From assembly GCA_013400155.1 (NCBI GenBank), contig VXBM01000553.1, positions 124,001-188,000 of the forward strand: 64,000 bases of DNA. The letters run 5' to 3'. The number at the start of each line of letters is the position of its first letter. Position 1 is the stretch's first letter. The notes beneath the pieces were generated by a model that saw only the letters and a list, made by a program, of their open reading frames with translations, was not told the origin of the DNA and ran no database searches. Positions 61,750 to 64,000 of this stretch are shown here, piece after piece. The position numbers and the translations under genes were made by a program. This DNA comes from Helopsaltes ochotensis (Eukaryota; Chordata; Aves; Passeriformes; Locustellidae).

Positions 61750-62200
61750 AAATACTTTTAAACACTAAATTAATTAGCTGATAAATAGGTGGTTACAAAC
61801 TATTATTTCAGGCTGAAATTAAAGCAGCAGTAGTATTTTGATAAATTCTAATAGGAAAAACTTGGAAGCTTCTTCACAGTATTTAATATAAGGAAAATTA
61901 AAGTGCTGGCATTTTTATGGTGTTCTAATTAATGAGAATCTAAAGTGGAATTCTCATACAAATACAATATGTATTGTGTGACAACCCTATTAATAGCGGA
62001 GGAGCTAATTATGATTAGTGCTATTACACTGAGGACTAAATAAATTAACAATAATGAGGCACTCCTAATACTATCATCACATTTGTGCATGCATTTTAAT
62101 GGATAGGTTTCACCCTGATTAGAGCTGATAAGCTATTAGCAGCAAACAAAATTATCCCTTTCATTTATCACTTTTTCTTTGCCCTGTATTCAGAAATCAA
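61750..62200. promoter_or_regulatory. Candidate conserved non-coding element / enhancer
   Basis: Dense homeodomain-type cores in transposon-free DNA: AAATTAATTAG (61767-61777), CTAATTAATGAG (61925-61936), ATTAATAG (61989-61996), CTAATTATGATTAG (62005-62018), AATTAACAATAATGAG (62043-62058) and GATTAG (62118-62123). Such texture is common in deeply conserved developmental enhancers of vertebrates. Conservation itself cannot be seen from one sequence, so this is inference from composition only. Confidence 0.3.
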
Positions 62201-64000
62201 AGCTCATTTCTGAGAAAGAAGTGTTACTCATGAATATCCAATGTACTTCCAGGCTTTATCAAACTGTTCTCACAACTGTTCATTAAAAGAAACTTCAATC
62301 ATATGGCACTATTTCTAGTCCTAAACATTTTAACCAGGGAATATAAATGTCTTTGAGCTTCTTTACTAGAGTGCCAGGTATCTGGAGCCTTCCTGTAAGT
62401 CAAACCTGTATCTGGGCAAAAGATAACCACGTTGCCATCACTTAGGAACCTGAATTGTGAGAAGTAAACCAAAATAACTGGATTTACTGAAAAACTTGGA
62501 AGATGAAGGGGTCAGCTTCAGACACAGTGATGAGTAAGCAAGTTCCAGATTAAGAAGTCACCACAGCTGTCAGAAGGGACCCTGGTCAGACTTGAGCTCT
62601 TCAGCCTCTAGTCCCCAGTCAGGAGGGGGTGTACACATACTGCAGGCTTTGAGCACAGCAAACCCAACATTGCCAGGGCGTTTCTGGTACAGAACATGTC
62701 CTGTATTTGCGCAATAAATCCAAGGTGTAAGGAGAAGGGAAAGGAGATGTGACCAGAGGGAGGATTTCCTGCGAAGGTGTGAGGGCCCGGGCAGCAGGTA
62801 CATGGCAAGGCAGTGCTTCCTGCACATCCTCAGCACACCGAGCCATCCGTGCACAGTCCTGTGAGCTCCGAGTGGCTGCACTGAACAACACACACACTCT
62901 GGTCACTTCTGTAAAAAATATCCTCACAATCCACTTGTGCACCATCTCGACCAGAAGATTAGATGTACCCAGGAAAGCCCTGTCAATTGCTATCCTTAAC
63001 CTTTGATGGAGGAGTTGACTGATGTCATTTTTACTTTGTCTCAGTTGATTCCTCCATTGCTGTCAACTGATGTGGCCTTCCTTTCTAAGAACTGATTCTG
63101 ATGCAGACGCACACAAAGAAATAGCAAGGAAAAAATTACTTTTAGATAAGTAGAAAGGGCTGGTAGGGAAAAATTCAGGGATCTGTCAGAAGTAGAAGTG
63201 TGTAAACAAAAGAAGAATAAATCTGAGCATGAGTGGACTATTTTTATAAAGGCAGTTGGATGAAAAGTACTTCCTAGGGAGGACAGCTTTTGTGTGATTT
63301 ATGCTACTTCTTGATGTTTATCTTTACTTACCTGTAATTATTTATATTATCCCTGCTTTTGCAGTATGTTGTTTCAATTGCTATCACAAAGTCAGCTAAT
63401 TTCATATGATCATGGGATATCCTTGGGATTCTCTCACTTCTTTACTGCTCTCAGAAACTCAATAGCCAGAGTACAACTAAGTGCATTTTTAAAATCAGTT
63501 CACAATCAATGTAACCAAGCCTTTTTGTGATAATGAAGTGTATTGGTTTAAAGAAGAAAAAAAAGGTGTTTCTCATGGTGAGCATTCAAAATCTATGCAC
63601 TGACTCTCTGGAGCTATAAAGCCTCTTTGAGAAGAGGTTCTCTGTCTTCCAAATGCTTATTACAGCATGGCAGTTAGAAAAGCTGTACTTGCATAGCAGT
63701 ACTCAATACATAAAAGTTCACAAAAATTCATAGAGTAGTTTTGTTGGGTTTGTTGTGGGTTTGTTTTTGGGTTTTATTTATACAGAGGAGTCGGATAGTA
63801 TTCTTTCACTCTTTATGTTTCTGATTTATATTGACAAAAGTTATCAGGACACAGATTTTGGTGTTCACTATGAAATACTGCTCTTGCTGGCTTCCAATTT
63901 CAGGCATATTCATGCCTGACAAAATAGTGGAATACAATCTAATTAAAACTTGCAGTGTTTTCATTTGGGAAGGTGTTGAAGGCAATAAATTTTAAAGTGT
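62201..64000. other. Non-coding DNA, no gene recognised
   Basis: Includes a moderately GC-rich patch at 62560-62900 with several short overlapping open frames on both strands and no recognisable product. It contains TTGCGCAATAAATCC at 62707-62721 and a T/G-rich tract at 63741-63778. The remainder is AT-rich and featureless by eye. Confidence 0.6.
63741..63778 (+). repeat. T/G-rich low-complexity tract
   Basis: TTGTTGGGTTTGTTGTGGGT, then TTGTTTTTGGGTTTTATTTA. This is the complement of the A/C-type tracts seen elsewhere in the window. No gene is attached. Confidence 0.8.

Overview
This window is vertebrate nuclear DNA, almost certainly from a bird and probably from Neoaves. It holds at least seven fragments of CR1, the dominant avian LINE. 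It also holds two copies of an LTR type that I recognise from many neoavian genomes: one end begins TGTCMTSGYTTAACCCC, and the other carries the 'TACCAGCTACTAGGARGAA' and 'AGCTGAAACCAG' blocks. The DNA is AT-rich, CpG-poor and full of stop codons in every frame, with a 32-base N gap typical of a draft assembly. There are no operons, ribosome binding sites or other prokaryotic signals.

I could not support any host protein-coding exon, tRNA, rRNA or known ncRNA. The longest ATG-initiated open frames (198 codons at 1066-1662, 164 codons at 60984-61478, 132 codons at 25643-25245 on the minus strand) have no recognisable domain. The only open frames with recognisable protein content are relics of the 3' end of the CR1 reverse-transcriptase ORF. 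The window therefore reads as intergenic DNA or the inside of a very large intron.

Layout. 1-9.4 kb: unique AT-rich DNA. 9.46-9.76 kb: old CR1 on the minus strand. 13.3 kb: an (AT)n microsatellite. 14.93-15.38 kb: CR1 on the plus strand. 18.85-20.78 kb: the densest transposon cluster, with a solo ERV LTR on the minus strand followed by two CR1 copies that meet tail to tail. 21.68 kb: assembly gap beside an A-rich tract. 25.8 kb: CR1 3' end. 26.2 kb: T-rich block. 30.3-30.5 kb: a perfect small hairpin and a 49-base poly(A). 35.8 kb: 3' part of a second LTR copy on the plus strand. 40.4 kb: (CAAA)-type tract. 42.1 kb: C-rich tract. 45.3-45.5 kb: two perfect hairpins followed by AT-rich tandem repeats. 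54.2 and 59.2 kb: CR1 3' ends. 61.2-61.7 kb: a GC-rich, CpG-poor island of unknown origin. 61.75-62.2 kb: a stretch dense in homeodomain-type TAAT cores that looks like a conserved non-coding element.

The most interesting leads are modest: three stretches with enhancer-like composition (36.1-36.5, 50.9-51.2 and 61.75-62.2 kb), GC-rich islands without coding explanation (53.0-53.3, 61.2-61.7 and 62.6-62.9 kb), and several perfect short inverted repeats. I found no evidence of a new multi-gene system. All repeat boundaries are by eye, from remembered family consensus patterns, and carry an uncertainty of roughly 10-40 bases.
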